From Streptomyces sp. BK340 (GTDB lineage: Bacteria; Actinomycetota; Actinomycetes; Streptomycetales; Streptomycetaceae): DNA of 64,000 nucleotides. Of the stretch, positions 26,420-37,946 are shown in pieces. Both the position numbers and the translations under genes were made by a program. The DNA lies in contig NZ_VISR01000009.1 of NCBI RefSeq assembly GCF_007827595.1, forward strand, positions 124,001 to 188,000, given 5' to 3'. The notes beneath the pieces were generated by a model. It did not search any database. It saw nothing but the letters and a program-made list of their open reading frames with translations, and was not told the origin of the DNA. Each line of letters starts with the position of its first letter. The first letter of the stretch is position 1.

Positions 26420-27682
26420 CTAGCCGAGCCGCGACCGCAGCTCGGCCACGACGTCGTCCACGCCGACCGCCGTCTGCTCGCCGGACTCCATGTCCTTGAG
26501 CTGCACGACGCCGTCGGTGAGGTCGCGCTCGCCGGCGACGATCGCGTAGCGGGCCCCGCTGCGGTTGGCGTTCTTCATGGCGCCCTTGAGGCCCTTGCCG
26601 CCGTAGGAGAAGTCCGCGGCGACACCGGCCTTGCGCAGCTCGGTGACCTTCGCGAACAGGACCCGGCGGGCCTCCTCGCCGAGCGGCACCGCGTAGACGC
26701 TGGTCGCGGACGGGATGTCCAGCTCGACACCCTCGGCCTCCAGGGCGAGGACGGTGCGGTCGACGCCGAGGGCCCAGCCGACGGACGGCAGCGCGGGGCC
26801 GCCGATCATCTCGGACAGACCGTCGTAGCGCCCGCCGCCGCCCACCGCGGACTGGGAGCCCAGACCGTCGTGTACGAACTCGAAGGTGGTGCGGGTGTAG
26901 TAGTCCAGGCCGCGCACCAGCTTCGGGTCGTCCTCGAAGGACACGCCCGCCGCGGAGATCAGCTCGCGCACCTCCTCGTGGTACGTCTTGCAGGCGTCGC
27001 ACAGGTAGTCACGCAGGAGCGGGGCGCCGCCCAGCTGCTTCTGGACCGACTCCCGCTTGTCGTCGAGCACGCGCAGCGGGTTGATCTCGGTGCGGCGCTG
27101 GGTGTCCTCGTCGAGGTCCAGGCCGCCCAGGAAGTCCTGCAGCGCGGCCCGGTAGACCGGACGGCACTCCTTGTCGCCCAGGCTGTTCAGCAGGATGCGG
27201 AAGTTGCTGAGGCCCAGGGAGCGGTACGCCTGGTCGGCGAGGATGATCAGCTCGGCGTCCAGCGCCGGGTCCTCGGCGCCGATCGCCTCGGCGCCGACCT
27301 GGGAGAAGTGCCTGTAACGGCCCTTCTGGGGGCGCTCGTAGCGGTAGTACGAGCCGGAGTACCAGAGCTTGACCGGGAGGTTGCCCGCCTTGTGCAGGTT
27401 GGCCTCCAGGGCCGCGCGCAGGACGGACGCCGTGCCCTCCGGACGCAGGGCCAGCCTGTCGCCGCCCTTGGTCTCGAAGGCGTACATCTCCTTGGTGACG
27501 ATGTCGGTGGACTCACCCACACCGCGTGCGAAGAGTTCGACGCTCTCGAAGCCGGGAGTCTCGATGTAGCCGTAGCCGGAGTTGCGCAGCGGGGCCGCGA
27601 TCGCCTCGCGGACCGCCAGGTACTTGGCGGAGTCCGGCGGAATCAGGTCGTAGGTGCCCTTGGGGGCCTGAAAGGTGCTCAC
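26420..27682 (-). CDS. hisS: Histidyl-tRNA synthetase
   Basis: Charges tRNA-His; class II synthetase of 420 residues. Motif 2 (FRYERPQKGRYRHFSQVG-like: YYRYERPQKGRYRHF), the histidine-binding GLDYYTRTTFEF and motif 3 (GGGGRYDGL, ALGVDR) are all present. The GTG at 27682 (VSTFQAPKGTYDL) is the conserved start; longer in-frame openings are shadows of the neighbour. It lies 13 nt downstream of the hydrolase gene, probably one transcript. Confidence 0.97.
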   Translation of the reverse strand: MSTFQAPKGTYDLIPPDSAKYLAVREAIAAPLRNSGYGYIETPGFESVELFARGVGESTDIVTKEMYAFETKGGDRLALRPEGTASVLRAALEANLHKAGNLPVKLWYSGSYYRYERPQKGRYRHFSQVGAEAIGAEDPALDAELIILADQAYRSLGLSNFRILLNSLGDKECRPVYRAALQDFLGGLDLDEDTQRRTEINPLRVLDDKRESVQKQLGGAPLLRDYLCDACKTYHEEVRELISAAGVSFEDDPKLVRGLDYYTRTTFEFVHDGLGSQSAVGGGGRYDGLSEMIGGPALPSVGWALGVDRTVLALEAEGVELDIPSATSVYAVPLGEEARRVLFAKVTELRKAGVAADFSYGGKGLKGAMKNANRSGARYAIVAGERDLTDGVVQLKDMESGEQTAVGVDDVVAELRSRLG

Positions 27683-27695
27683 GGAAGCTCTCTCG

Positions 27696-28412
27696 TCACA
27701 TTCCTCGTCGGGGAGCCTGGGAGGCTCCCTGGCCGGCCGCCACCTGCCGCAGATAGGGGTTGGTGGCGCGCTCCTGGCCGATGGTCGTCTGGGGGCCGTG
27801 GCCGGACAGCACCACGGTGGAGTCCTCGAGCGGCAGGCACACGCGGGCCAGCGAGTCGAGCATGTCCTCCATGGAGCCACCCGGAAGGTCGGTGCGTCCG
27901 ACGGAGCCGGCGAACAGCAGATCCCCGGAGAAGAAGACCGAGGGGATGTCTGATCCGTCGCGGGCTTCGGGCATCTGGAAGGTCACCGACCCCCTGGTAT
28001 GGCCCGGTGCGTGCGCGACGGAGAACTCCATCCCGGCGAGCGCGAGCCTCGCGCCGTCGGTCAGCTCCTTGACGTCGTCCGGCTCCCCCACGGTCAGCTC
28101 GCCCATGAGCGGCATGCCGATGGACCGGCCGATCCCCTTCTCGGGGTCGCTCATCATGTACCGGTCCTCGGGGTGGATCCAGGCCGGTACGTCGTGCGCG
28201 CCGCACACGGGGACGACCGAGGCCACATGATCGATGTGGCCATGGGTGAGGACGACGGCGACGGGCTTGAGCCGATGCTTCTTCAGCGCTTCCTCGACGC
28301 CCTGGGCGGCCTGGTGGCCCGGGTCGATGATCACGCACTCCTCACCGGCGGCGGGGGCGACGAGATAACAGTTCGTCCCCCAGGCCCCGGCGGGGAACCC
28401 GGCAATGAGCAC
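27696..28412 (-). CDS. Metallo-beta-lactamase-fold hydrolase (glyoxalase II-like)
   Basis: 238 residues from GTG 28412. The metal-binding THGHIDH motif (HxHxDH), the later AHAPGHTRGS histidine and FFSGDLLFAG Asp, and the final SGHGP histidine complete a dinuclear site. Length and motifs resemble hydroxyacylglutathione hydrolase-like or persulfide dioxygenase-like MBL proteins often found next to hisS. Streptomyces lacks glutathione, so the substrate is probably a mycothiol or other thioester; that is inference. Confidence 0.9.
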   Translation of the reverse strand: MLIAGFPAGAWGTNCYLVAPAAGEECVIIDPGHQAAQGVEEALKKHRLKPVAVVLTHGHIDHVASVVPVCGAHDVPAWIHPEDRYMMSDPEKGIGRSIGMPLMGELTVGEPDDVKELTDGARLALAGMEFSVAHAPGHTRGSVTFQMPEARDGSDIPSVFFSGDLLFAGSVGRTDLPGGSMEDMLDSLARVCLPLEDSTVVLSGHGPQTTIGQERATNPYLRQVAAGQGASQAPRRGM

Positions 28413-28591
28413 GATCGTCCTTCGTTGTGTCGATACGGGAGGGCTTACGGGCAGGCAGCCCGTGGTCCAGAGACTACCGGCGCTGCCGTTTCCTCAGCCA
28501 ACCCATATACGGTACGGGGCTACACGCAGCTGTCGGCTCACAGGTCGCACGCGTACCGGTCGACACACGACACGCATGAGGAGAGAACCCG

Positions 28592-29416
28592 GTGGTCAGC
28601 CAGGAGCAGCGGCGGCGTCAGCTCGCCCGGGAGAAGTTCTTGCGGCAGCAGCAGCGACGCACCAGCGCGCGGCGCAAGGCGAATATGCGCAACTCCGTGA
28701 TCGCGTCGGTACTGGGCGTGGTCGTGATCGGCAGTGTCGCGCTGTACACGACCGGTGTACTCAAGAACGACGACGACAAGAAGACCAACGCGAGCGCCGA
28801 CGTCACGCCGAGCGCCACGCCGAGCAGCAAGGCGCCGGACCCCTGCGCGAAGCCGGCCGCCGGCTCCATCGCGAAGGAGACCTGGAAGAAGGAGCCGGCG
28901 ATGTCGATCGACACGTCGGCGAAGTACACGATGAAGCTCGCGACGACGTGCGGTGACATCGGCATCGCGCTGAAGACGTCGGCCGCGCCGCACACCGTGA
29001 ACTCGTTCGACTTCCTGGCGGGCAAGGGCTTCTTCGACCACACCAAGTGCCACCGCCTGACCACGAACGGCATCTACGTGCTGCAGTGCGGCGACCCGAC
29101 GGGCGTCGGCAGCGGCGGCCCGGGCTACACGATCCCGGACGAGAACCTGAAGGACGCGAGCCTGAAGGGCAACAAGTACCCGGCGGGCACGGTGGCGATG
29201 GCCAACACCGGTCAGAAGCACACCGGCGGGAGCCAGTTCTTCCTCGTCTACAAGGACAGCCCGCTGCCGCCCAGCTACACGCCGTTCGGCACGATCGACG
29301 CGGCGGGCCTGAAGGTGCTGGACAAGATCGCGGCCGCGGGCGAGAACACGGGTGCCGGTGACGGTGCCCCGAACGCTACGGTCGTGATCAACAAGGCGAC
29401 GGTCACCAAGTCCTGA
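28592..29416 (+). CDS. Membrane-anchored cyclophilin-type peptidyl-prolyl isomerase
   Basis: Catalyses cis-trans proline isomerisation, here on the outer face of the membrane. The 274 residues begin at GTG 28592 behind a GAGGAG. A basic Arg/Gln-rich cytoplasmic start leads to one transmembrane helix (NSVIASVLGVVVIGSVALY, about 34-52), then a Ser/Thr/Lys linker, then the cyclophilin domain with FFDHTKCHRL and GGSQFFLVY motifs. It is divergent from the hydrolase gene (179-nt gap holding both promoters, not resolvable by eye). Confidence 0.93.
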   Translation: MVSQEQRRRQLAREKFLRQQQRRTSARRKANMRNSVIASVLGVVVIGSVALYTTGVLKNDDDKKTNASADVTPSATPSSKAPDPCAKPAAGSIAKETWKKEPAMSIDTSAKYTMKLATTCGDIGIALKTSAAPHTVNSFDFLAGKGFFDHTKCHRLTTNGIYVLQCGDPTGVGSGGPGYTIPDENLKDASLKGNKYPAGTVAMANTGQKHTGGSQFFLVYKDSPLPPSYTPFGTIDAAGLKVLDKIAAAGENTGAGDGAPNATVVINKATVTKS

Positions 29417-29521
29417 CGCCGTAACCGGCGCTCAACACGGCCAACTGCGGAATTTCGGTCGCGCTGGATGCGGACAGGCAACCCGCTGGTCGCCTATGTT
29501 GGCCGTGACGAAACTGTGGAC

Positions 29522-29555
29522 GATGCCCGGGGGCGCCGAGGCCCCCGCGGGCATC
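29522..29555 (+). promoter_or_regulatory. GC-rich hairpin just before the DUF349 gene
   Basis: GATGCCCGGGGGC (29522-29534) and GCCCCCGCGGGCATC (29541-29555) form a bulged stem ending 5 nt before the GGAGGAGG ribosome-binding site. It could be a terminator of the cyclophilin transcript or a leader structure of the next gene. Confidence 0.45.
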
Positions 29556-29571
29556 ATGTGGAGGAGGCGCT

Positions 29572-30801
29572 GTGAGCAGCGACCCGTGGGGCCGCGTCGA
29601 CGAGACGGGGACCGTGTACGTGCGTACGGCCGACGGCGAGCAGGTCGTCGGTTCCTGGGCGGCCGGCTCCCCTGAGGAGGCGCTTGCCTACTTCGAGCGC
29701 AAGTACGAGGGCCTGGTTGTCGAGATCGGCCTCCTCGAGAAGCGAGTGCAGACGACGGACCTCTCCGCGAAGGACGCCCAGACCGCGATCGACCACCTGC
29801 GCGAGCAGGTGGACGCGCACCACGCGGTGGGTGACCTGGAGGCGCTGCGGGCCCGTCTCGACAAGCTCGTGGCGACGGTCGAGGCCCGGCGCGAGGAGCG
29901 CAAGGTCCAGCGGGCCAAGCAGTCCGACGAGGCCCGCAAGGCCAAGGAGGACCTGGTCACCGAGGCCGAGCAGCTGGCGCAGTCCGACCAGTGGCGGGCC
30001 GCAGGTGAGCGGCTGCGGGCGCTGGTGGACACCTGGAAGGGGCTGCCGCGGCTGGACCGCAAGTCCGACGACGAGCTGTGGCACCGCTTCTCGCACGCCC
30101 GGTCGGCGTTCTCCAAGCGTCGCAAGGGTCACTTCGCGCAGCTGGACGCGCAGCGCGAGGAGGCCCGCAAGACCAAGGAGCGGCTGGTCGCCGAGGCCGA
30201 GTCGCTGTCCGGTTCGACGGACTGGGGTCCGACGGCGGCGCGCTACCGCGAGCTGATGGCGGACTGGAAGGCCGCGGGCCGCGCCCAGCGCGAGCACGAG
30301 GACGACCTGTGGAACCGCTTCCGCGGCGCCCAGGACGTGTTCTTCGCCGCCCGCAGCTCGGTCTTCGCCGAGCGCGACGCCGAGCAGTCGGAGAACCTGA
30401 AGCTCAAGGAGGAGCTGGCCGAGGAGGCCGAGAAGATCCTCCCGGTCACGGACCTCAAGGCCGCCCGGGCCGCCTTCCGCTCGGTCAACGAGCGCTGGGA
30501 GGCCATCGGTCACGTCCCGCGGGACGCGCGGCCGAAGGTCGAGGGCCGGATGCACGCCGTCGAGCGGGCCATCCAGGAGGCCGAGGAGGCCGAGTGGCGC
30601 CGGACCAACCCGGAGGCGCGCGCGCGTGCCGAGGGGCTGACCGGTCAGCTGCAGGCCGCCGTGGACAAGCTGAGGGCGCAGATCGAGCAGGCACGCGCCC
30701 AGGGCAACAACTCCAAGGCCGACAAGCTGGAGCGTGAGCTGGAGGGCCGTCAGGCGCTCCTGGACCAGGCTCTGAAGGGCCTGCAGGAGTTCGGCGGCTA
30801 A
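29572..30801 (+). CDS. DUF349 domain-containing protein
   Basis: 409 residues from GTG 29572, with GAGGAGG 6 nt upstream. After an N-terminal segment (VDETGTVYVRTADGEQVVGSWAAG), the protein is a long, highly charged helical chain of repeated DUF349 units of about 70 residues (WRAAGERLRALVDTWKGLPR..., WGPTAARYRELMADWKAAGR..., LKAARAAFRSVNERWEAIGH). It is probably elongated and coiled-coil-like. Function unknown; the gene is near-universal beside relA in streptomycetes. Convergent with relA and separated from it by a shared terminator. Confidence 0.9.
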   Translation: MSSDPWGRVDETGTVYVRTADGEQVVGSWAAGSPEEALAYFERKYEGLVVEIGLLEKRVQTTDLSAKDAQTAIDHLREQVDAHHAVGDLEALRARLDKLVATVEARREERKVQRAKQSDEARKAKEDLVTEAEQLAQSDQWRAAGERLRALVDTWKGLPRLDRKSDDELWHRFSHARSAFSKRRKGHFAQLDAQREEARKTKERLVAEAESLSGSTDWGPTAARYRELMADWKAAGRAQREHEDDLWNRFRGAQDVFFAARSSVFAERDAEQSENLKLKEELAEEAEKILPVTDLKAARAAFRSVNERWEAIGHVPRDARPKVEGRMHAVERAIQEAEEAEWRRTNPEARARAEGLTGQLQAAVDKLRAQIEQARAQGNNSKADKLERELEGRQALLDQALKGLQEFGG

Positions 30802-30820
30802 GATCCCGCTGCGCATCGAG

Positions 30821-30854
30821 AAGGGCCCCGTACGTGGCGTACGGGGCTCTTTCT
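30821..30854. terminator. Bidirectional terminator between the DUF349 gene and relA
   Basis: GGGCCCCGTACG (30823-30834) pairs with CGTACGGGGCTC (about 30837-30848) with one G-T mismatch. It is followed on the plus strand by TCTTTCTC. It ends both convergent transcripts. Confidence 0.8.
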
Positions 30855-30878
30855 CGTGCGTGGGTGTCCTACGACCGT

Positions 30879-33428
<2,550 letters not shown>

Positions 33429-33626
33429 GAGGACTCCTCGTGCGCGATCCGGGTCCCCCGGTCAGGCTCCGGAAACCCCATGGTAGCGATCCTGAGCCCG
33501 CTCATCGCCTTCAGGCGGATGTGAGGACCGTATACCCCTGCAACACGAGGGACGGGGTCGGGATTCCGGGAGGTGGCTCCGAGGTGATTTCCCGGCGTGC
33601 GGCGCGTGTCCCCCACGGGAACGCCG

Positions 33627-33657
33627 ACGGCCGCCCCGGTGGTGCCGGAGCGGCCGT
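33627..33657 (-). terminator. Terminator downstream of apt
   Basis: ACGGCCGCCCCGG (33627-33639) pairs with CCGGAGCGGCCGT (33645-33657) with one mismatch and a 5-nt loop, 32 nt beyond the apt stop. The rest of the 261-nt apt-relA gap must contain the relA promoter. Confidence 0.75.
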
Positions 33658-33689
33658 GGAGCACCTGGTGCCCGGTTCCGTCAGAGCTG

Positions 33690-34238
33690 TCAGATCTGGA
33701 GCAGCGCCTGGAGCGGTGCCCCCTTCAGCGCCGGTTCCAGACGGGCGCGGCCGTCCAGGAAGCCTAGCTCCATGAGCACCGCGAGGCCGGAGACCTCGGC
33801 GCCCGCCCGGTGGATGAGCTGGATCGCGGCCTCCGCGGTGCCACCGGTCGCGAGGACGTCGTCCACGATCAGCACACGGTCGCCGGAGGACAGGTCCTCC
33901 GCGTGCACCTCGATCTCCGCCGAGCCGTATTCCAGGTCGTACGCCTGACGCAGGGTCGCTCCGGGGAGCTTGCCCGCCTTGCGCACCGGGATGAAGCCGA
34001 GGCCGGCGCGGACCGCGACCGGGGCACCGAGGATGAAGCCCCGGGCCTCCAGGCCGACGACCTTGGTCGCGCCGGTGTCGACGGCGATCTCGGCCAGCGC
34101 GTCCGTGAGGGCCGTGAAAGCGGCCGGGTCCGCCAGGAGCGGCGTGATGTCCTTGAACATCACGCCGGGCTCCGGGTAGTCCGCCACGTCACGGATGCGG
34201 CTGAGCAGCAACGGCGTGATCTCCGCGAGCTCGGTCAT
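33690..34238 (-). CDS. apt: Adenine phosphoribosyltransferase
   Basis: Salvages adenine to AMP using PRPP. The 182 residues contain the PRPP-binding loop VLIVDDVLATGGTA and the N-terminal YPEPGVMFKDITPLL typical of the family. The ATG at 34238 overlaps the secF stop as ATGA, so it is the last gene of the yajC-secD-secF-apt run. The apt-relA linkage is known in S. coelicolor. Confidence 0.96.
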   Translation of the reverse strand: MTELAEITPLLLSRIRDVADYPEPGVMFKDITPLLADPAAFTALTDALAEIAVDTGATKVVGLEARGFILGAPVAVRAGLGFIPVRKAGKLPGATLRQAYDLEYGSAEIEVHAEDLSSGDRVLIVDDVLATGGTAEAAIQLIHRAGAEVSGLAVLMELGFLDGRARLEPALKGAPLQALLQI

Positions 34239-35344
34239 CGACGCTTCCCGGAGGGTCGGCCGCGGCCCCGGGTGCGGGACGCCGGCTGGTTGCGCGGACC
34301 CACCACGGCGGGAGCGGCGTCCTCGGACTCGTCACCGGCGGCGGACCGCGCGTCCGCGAAGCCCTCCTCGGCGGCGGCCTGGGCGCGCTTGGCGAGGACC
34401 CGCTTGCGGAGCGCCTTCATCGCCGGCTCGGACTCCTTGAGGTCGGCGACGAGCGGCGTGGCGATGAAGATCGAGGAGTACGCACCGGCCGCGAGGCCGA
34501 CGAACAGCGACAGCGAGATGTCGTTCAGCGTGCCGGCCCCGAGGAAGCCGCCACCGATGAACAGCAGGCCCGCCACCGGCAGCAGCGCGACCACGGTGGT
34601 GTTGATGGAGCGGACCAGCGTGCCGTTGATCGACCGGTTGGCGATGTCGCTGTACGTCCAGCGGGTCTGCTTGGTGATGTCCTTCGTCTGCTCCTTGAGG
34701 CTGTCGAAGACGACGACCGTGTCGTAGAGCGAGTAACCGAGGATCGTCAGCAGACCGATGACCGTACCGGGTGTGACCTCGAAGCCGACCAGGGCGTAGA
34801 TACCGGTCGTGATGGTGATGTCGTGGATCAGCGCGACGAGGGCCGCGACGGCCATGCGCCACTCGAAGGCGATCGCCAGGTAGATCACCACGAGCACCAT
34901 GAAGATCGCCAGGCCCTCCCAGGCCTTGCTGGCGATCTGCTCGCCCCAGCTCGGGCCGACCAGGTCGGCGGCGAGCTTCTCCGGGTCGAGGTTCAGGTCC
35001 TTGGCCAGCGTCTGCTTGATCTGGTCCGACTTGTCGGTGTCGATACCGGCGATCTGGATGCGCAGGCTGCCGTTGCCGAGCTTCTGCACGACCGCTTCAT
35101 GGCCGGAGGCGGACTTCGCGTAGTCCTCCGCCTGCGCGACCGACGTGCTCATCGCCGTCGGCGTGGTGAAGACCGCGCCGCCCTGGAACTCGATGCCCAT
35201 GTTCAGGCCGCGCACCGCCAGGCCGAGGATGGCCGTGATGGTGATCAGGATGGAGATGCCGTACCAGATCTTGCGCTTGCCGACGAAGTCGTAGCTGATC
35301 TCGCCGCGGTGCAGTCGAGCGCCGAGGTTGCCGAGTTTCGACAT
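34235..35344 (-). CDS. secF: Protein translocase subunit SecF
   Basis: RND-type membrane protein that, with SecD, uses the proton gradient to finish protein export. The 369 residues show six transmembrane helices, the N-terminal RGLNMGIEFQGGAVF motif and the TM4-6 block (TITTGIYALVGFEVTPGTVIGLLTILGYSLYDTVV). A basic, Arg/Gly-rich C-terminal tail of about 60 residues follows the last helix. It starts 3 nt after secD stops and overlaps apt by 4 nt. Confidence 0.96.
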   Translation of the reverse strand: MSKLGNLGARLHRGEISYDFVGKRKIWYGISILITITAILGLAVRGLNMGIEFQGGAVFTTPTAMSTSVAQAEDYAKSASGHEAVVQKLGNGSLRIQIAGIDTDKSDQIKQTLAKDLNLDPEKLAADLVGPSWGEQIASKAWEGLAIFMVLVVIYLAIAFEWRMAVAALVALIHDITITTGIYALVGFEVTPGTVIGLLTILGYSLYDTVVVFDSLKEQTKDITKQTRWTYSDIANRSINGTLVRSINTTVVALLPVAGLLFIGGGFLGAGTLNDISLSLFVGLAAGAYSSIFIATPLVADLKESEPAMKALRKRVLAKRAQAAAEEGFADARSAAGDESEDAAPAVVGPRNQPASRTRGRGRPSGKRR

Positions 35345-35347
35345 CGC

Positions 35348-37123
35348 TCACGCCTCCTTCGGGTCGACAGGGCCGGCGGCGGGACCGGCGGGACGGCGGG
35401 TGCGGCGCAGCGGCGGCTGGGCACCCAGGCTCTTCGGGTCGAGTCCGGACCACTTGTGGCCGTTCGCGAAGAACTTGCGGCGGGCGAGCAGAGTCATCAG
35501 CGGCTTGGTGAAGAAGAAGACGACGACCACGTCGAGCACGGTGGTCAGGCCGAGCGTGAACGCGAAGCCCTGCACCTTGCCGACGGTGACGATGAACAGC
35601 ACCGCGGCGGCGAGGAACGACACGAAGTCGGAGACCAGGATCGTGCGCCGGGCGCGCGGCCAGGCCCGCTCGACGGCGGGACGCAGCGTGCGGCCCTCAC
35701 GGATCTCGTCCCGGATGCGTTCGAAGTACACGATGAACGAGTCCGCGGTGATACCGATGGCGACGATGGCACCGCAGACGGCCGGCAGGTTCAGCGCGAA
35801 GCCGATGGCCGGGCCGAGCAGCGCCATGAGCACGTAGGTGAGGATCGCGGAGACCAGCAGGGACGCCATGGCCACGATCGACAGACCGCGGTAGTAGGCG
35901 ACCAGGTAGATCACGACCAGAGCGAGGCCGATCGCGCCCGCGAGCAGACCGGCGTGCAGCTGCTCACCACCGAGCGCGGCGGTCACCGTGGTGACGGTCT
36001 CCTCCTTGAACGACAGCGGCAGCGCGCCGTACGACAGCATGTTGGCGAGGCTCTGCGCCTCCTGCTGCGTGAAGCGGCCCGAGATCTCCGCCTGGCCGCC
36101 CGAGATGGCCGACTGGACGAACGGGCTGGAGACGACCTGGCCGTCGAGGACGATGCCGAACTCGTTCTGCGGGGACTGGTTCTTGGACAGCTTCTCGGTG
36201 ATGTCCGCGAACTTCTTCGACCCGCTGGAGGTGAAGTTCATCTGGACCTGCCAGCCGGCGGCACCCTGGGTGTCGATCACAGCCTGGGCCTTCTTGACCT
36301 CGGTGCCGTCCACGGCGGCCGGGCCGAGCAGGTACTTGTACCAGACCTTGTCGTTCTCACCGCAGGCCACGGTGATCTCGCCGGGCTTGGCGCCCTTGCC
36401 GGCATTGGCCCGCTGGGCGGGCTTGGAGCAGTCCAGCGCGGCGTACTGCGCCTGGAGCTTGGTGGTGTCGGCCGTGCCGCCGGAGGACGACGCGGACGGG
36501 CTCGGCGAGGACGTGGCGCTCGGGGAGCCGGACGGCGACGGCGTGGCGTCGTCCTTCAGGGCGTCGGTGACCGCGCGGCCCTGCGAGGTGGCGGTGGCCG
36601 TCGGCGTCGGGGACCCGGAGGAGGACGAGGAGGCCTTCTCCTTGGCGGAGGCGCTGCTCGACGGGCTCGGCGAGCCGCTGCCGCTGGGGGACGCGCTCGG
36701 CGAGGGCTTCGCGGCGGCCCCCGTGGGCTCGCTGGCGAGCACCGGGCGGAAGTACAGCTTGGCGGTGGTGCCGACCTGCTGCTGGGCCTCCTTGGAGTTG
36801 GTGCCCTTGGGGATGTTCACGATGATGTGATCGTTCCCCTGGGTCTGCACCTCCGCCTCGGAGACGCCCAGGCCGTTGACACGGCGGTTCATGATGTCGA
36901 CCGCGGTGTCCATGTTGGCCTTGTTGATCGCGGACCCCTGGTCGGCCTTCGCCTTGAGCGTGATGCTCGTACCACCGGCGAGGTCGATGCCGAGACGCGG
37001 AGTCTTGTGCCCGGAGGCGAACATCCCCCCGGTCAGCGCCACGATGGCGATCAGGATGAGGGCCAGCGAGCGCCCTGGCTTGCTCTGGGCGCTCGCGCTC
37101 CGGCCCTTCTTAGGTGCTGCCAC
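35348..37123 (-). CDS. secD: Protein translocase subunit SecD with a Ser/Pro-rich insertion
   Basis: Partner of SecF in the Sec auxiliary complex. The 591 residues begin at GTG 37123 (VAAPKKGRSASAQ). TM1 lies near 19-37, followed by LGIDLAGGTSITL (D1 motif). Residues about 132-220 are a low-complexity stretch of Ser, Pro, Thr, Ala and Gly placed within the extracytoplasmic P1 region. The C-terminal TM2-6 block carries the conserved ITADSFIVYFERIRDE motif with the proton-pathway Asp. The longer upstream open frame has no support. It lies 3 nt before secF. Confidence 0.95.
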   Translation of the reverse strand: MAAPKKGRSASAQSKPGRSLALILIAIVALTGGMFASGHKTPRLGIDLAGGTSITLKAKADQGSAINKANMDTAVDIMNRRVNGLGVSEAEVQTQGNDHIIVNIPKGTNSKEAQQQVGTTAKLYFRPVLASEPTGAAAKPSPSASPSGSGSPSPSSSASAKEKASSSSSGSPTPTATATSQGRAVTDALKDDATPSPSGSPSATSSPSPSASSSGGTADTTKLQAQYAALDCSKPAQRANAGKGAKPGEITVACGENDKVWYKYLLGPAAVDGTEVKKAQAVIDTQGAAGWQVQMNFTSSGSKKFADITEKLSKNQSPQNEFGIVLDGQVVSSPFVQSAISGGQAEISGRFTQQEAQSLANMLSYGALPLSFKEETVTTVTAALGGEQLHAGLLAGAIGLALVVIYLVAYYRGLSIVAMASLLVSAILTYVLMALLGPAIGFALNLPAVCGAIVAIGITADSFIVYFERIRDEIREGRTLRPAVERAWPRARRTILVSDFVSFLAAAVLFIVTVGKVQGFAFTLGLTTVLDVVVVFFFTKPLMTLLARRKFFANGHKWSGLDPKSLGAQPPLRRTRRPAGPAAGPVDPKEA

Positions 37124-37263
37124 CTTCTCGTACTCCCTCTCGGGCCGCCCCGCGCCCGGTCGGCGCGGTCGGCCATGACATGGTGTCGGGCTCCCGTGCG
37201 GAAAACAGACGCGCCCGGGGTGCTCGGGGTGCGGTCGGTCCGCGCCCCGCACCCCGGACGTGA

Positions 37264-37770
37264 CTACTTCGCGTCGGTGTCGCCGTCGGTCTTCTTCGGC
37301 TCTTCGTCCGCCTTGGCCTCGGCGGCCTCGGGGGCCTCGTCGGCCTTGTCCTCGTCGGCGTCCTTCTTACCGAGGTCGACGGCCTTGTCGTCGGAGGCGG
37401 CGGCAGCGGCGTCGGCAGACTCGTCGGTCTCGGTGAGGGAGGAGGCGTCGTCCGGGACGATGCCGGCGTCGGACTTCAGGTCGTGCTCGATGCCGTGGAC
37501 GATGCGGTTGTACTCGTCGTCCGTGAGGACGGCGCCGATCGCGTTCTTGGCGAAGAGGAGGTCGACGCCGGGGCCGGCGTCGAGGAGGACGGTGTCCTCG
37601 TTGACCTCCTTGACCGTCGCGTACATCCCCCCGATGGTGCGGACACCGGAGCCGGGCTGCATCTCGTTCCGCATGTTTGCGGCCTGCTGCTGCTTTTTCT
37701 TGGCCGAGCGCGTCATCAGGAACATGGCCGCGATGAGCACGATGAAGGGGAGAAGGGTAAAGGCATTCAC
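37264..37770 (-). CDS. yajC: Preprotein translocase accessory subunit YajC
   Basis: Small Sec-accessory membrane protein. The 168 residues start at GTG 37770 (VNAFTLLPFIVLIAAMFLMTRSAKKKQQQ), with one transmembrane helix and then the YajC core (QPGSGVRTIGGMYATVKEVNEDTVLLDAGPGV-like). The C-terminal 60 residues or so are very acidic (many Asp, Glu, Ala), which is longer than the E. coli protein of 110 residues. It heads the yajC-secD-secF-apt run, with 140 nt before secD. Confidence 0.94.
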   Translation of the reverse strand: MNAFTLLPFIVLIAAMFLMTRSAKKKQQQAANMRNEMQPGSGVRTIGGMYATVKEVNEDTVLLDAGPGVDLLFAKNAIGAVLTDDEYNRIVHGIEHDLKSDAGIVPDDASSLTETDESADAAAAASDDKAVDLGKKDADEDKADEAPEAAEAKADEEPKKTDGDTDAK

Positions 37771-37946
37771 GGGACGGAATTTCCTTCGCGCGACCGCGCG
37801 GTGAGCGGCCTGATGGATGGGGGTTGGTCGGCGCCACCCGCAAGGGCGGCATCGGCGGAGTCTAAGCGAGTCCGCGTGCATGGAACAACGCTCAGCATGG
37901 CACCTGGGTTCCTGCCCCCGCCATTGCCCTCGCCGTCACGGAGCGG

